The position numbers and the translations under genes are program-made. The notes under the pieces were generated by a model that was given only the letters and a program-made list of their open reading frames with translations, was not told where the DNA came from and did not search any database. Source: Xanthomonas translucens pv. translucens DSM 18974 (GTDB lineage Bacteria > Pseudomonadota > Gammaproteobacteria > Xanthomonadales > Xanthomonadaceae). From it: a stretch of DNA of 16,932 nucleotides. Location: positions 1 to 16,932 of the forward strand of contig NZ_CAPJ01000076.1 in assembly GCF_000331775.1 (NCBI RefSeq), in the 5' to 3' direction. Position 1 is the stretch's first letter. The number at the start of each line of letters is the position of its first letter. Below are positions 16,080-16,932 of the stretch, piece after piece.

Positions 16080-16865
16080 ATGAATCAGGCTTTGTGGGTC
16101 GCCAAGACCGGACTGGATGCGCAGCAGACGCGCATGTCGGTCGTGTCCAACAACCTGGCCAACACCAACACCACCGGCTTCAAGCGCGATCGCGCCAGCT
16201 TCGAGGACCTGCTGTACCAACAGGTGCGTCAGCCTGGCGGCGCGACGTCGGCGCAGACGCAGTTGCCCTCCGGCCTGCAGCTGGGTACCGGCGTGCGCGT
16301 GGTGTCCACCTCCAAGGACTTCGAGCAGGGCAATCCGCAGCAGACCGGGCGCGCGCTGGACGTGATGGTCAACGGCCGCGGCTTCTTCGAAGTGCAGATG
16401 CCCGACGGCACCACGGCCTACACCCGCGACGGCAGCTTCCAGATCAATTCGCAGGGCGAGCTGGTGACCAACAGCGGCTATGCGGTGCAGCCCGGCATCC
16501 AGGTCCCGGAAGGCGCGCAGTCGCTGACCATCGGTACCGACGGCACGGTCAGCGTGCAGGTCGCCGGCACCGCCGCGGCGCTGGAGATCGGTTCGTTGAC
16601 GCTGAGCGACTTCATCAATCCCTCGGGCCTGCAGGCCAAGGGCGGAAACCTGTACGCGGAAACCGCGGCCTCCGGCCCGGCGCAGAACGGCACGCCCGGC
16701 CTCAATGGCCTCGGCACCACGGTGCAGGCCTCGCTGGAAGGCAGCAACGTCAACGTGGTCGAGGAGCTGGTCAGCATGATCGAGACCCAGCGCGCCTACG
16801 AGATGAACGCCAAGGCCATCTCCACCACCGATTCGATGCTCGGCTATCTGAACAACAACGTCTGA
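16080..16865 (+). CDS. flgG: FlgG, distal rod protein
   Basis: The 261-residue protein is almost identical in layout to known FlgG (about 260 residues). It begins MNQALWVAKTGLDAQQTRM, has NNLANTNTTGFKRDRASFEDL near 24-44, and ends with the C-terminal motif EELVSMIETQRAYEMNAKAI. FlgG forms the distal rod crossing the P and L rings. AGAGGA precedes the ATG by about 8 bases. It has its own sigma-54 promoter and is followed 26 bases later by flgH. Confidence 0.97.
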   Translation: MNQALWVAKTGLDAQQTRMSVVSNNLANTNTTGFKRDRASFEDLLYQQVRQPGGATSAQTQLPSGLQLGTGVRVVSTSKDFEQGNPQQTGRALDVMVNGRGFFEVQMPDGTTAYTRDGSFQINSQGELVTNSGYAVQPGIQVPEGAQSLTIGTDGTVSVQVAGTAAALEIGSLTLSDFINPSGLQAKGGNLYAETAASGPAQNGTPGLNGLGTTVQASLEGSNVNVVEELVSMIETQRAYEMNAKAISTTDSMLGYLNNNV

Positions 16866-16891
16866 TCCCGACACTTCTTCTGGAAACCGCC

Positions 16892-16932
16892 ATGTCGCGT
16901 CTGTCCTCCCTCCCTCTCACCGCTGCGCTGCT
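16892..16932 (+). CDS. flgH: Start of FlgH, L-ring lipoprotein (partial, runs off right edge)
   Basis: Only 13 codons are visible: ATG followed by an N-terminal stretch with one arginine and then hydrophobic residues (MSRLSSLPLTAAL), which looks like the start of a signal peptide. flgH normally follows flgG and encodes the outer-membrane L-ring lipoprotein. Assignment rests mainly on gene order, as the lipobox is beyond the window. Confidence 0.72.
   Translation, partial: MSRLSSLPLTAAL

Noticed and set aside
15042..16874. A 610-codon minus-strand frame opposite flgF and flgG
   Set aside because: Runs across two flagellar genes and the repeat element, with low-complexity His/Gly/Val/Arg composition and no recognisable domain.

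Overview
The window is a GC-rich chromosomal segment from a gammaproteobacterium of the Xanthomonadaceae, most probably Xanthomonas. The grounds are the flgA-flgM-flgN / cheV / flgBCDEFG layout, the neighbouring cyclic-di-GMP signalling block containing a GGDEF-EAL-receiver protein that resembles RavR of X. campestris, and sigma-54 and sigma-28 promoters in front of the flagellar genes. No tRNA, rRNA, insertion sequence or CRISPR array is visible.

Region 1 (1-1454): the minus strand carries the N-terminal half of an ABC transporter permease (1-917, runs off the left edge). A 537-base gene-free stretch follows, holding several hairpins and a candidate minus-strand promoter.

Region 2 (1455-9584), signalling: a minus-strand PAS-rich GGDEF-EAL protein with intact phosphodiesterase motifs is divergent from a plus-strand operon. 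That operon encodes a membrane-anchored three-PAS histidine kinase and, 4 bases later, a GGDEF-EAL-REC regulator whose enzymatic motifs are degenerate. A second, soluble histidine kinase lies convergently on the minus strand. A hairpin built from tandem 7-base units separates the two convergent genes.

Region 3 (9677-11076, minus): flgA, flgM and flgN. flgA has a sigma-54 type -24/-12 site. flgM has a sigma-28 (FliA) promoter whose -10 box sits in the loop of a perfect 10-bp dyad. flgM and flgN overlap by ATGA.

Region 4 (11183-16932, plus): cheV, then flgB, flgC, flgD, flgE, flgF, flgG and the first codons of flgH. Sigma-54 sites precede flgB and flgG. A second, inverted copy of the 7-base-unit hairpin lies between flgE and flgF and ends directly against the flgF ribosome binding site.

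Together the window couples basal-body rod and hook construction (FlgB/C/F/G rod, FlgD/FlgE hook, FlgA P-ring chaperone), late-gene timing (FlgM/FlgN), chemotaxis adaptation (CheV) and a c-di-GMP module likely to influence motility or virulence. The most notable observations are the apparently non-catalytic GGDEF-EAL-REC regulator flanked by two dissimilar kinases, the paired heptamer-repeat hairpins, and the dyad around the flgM -10 box.
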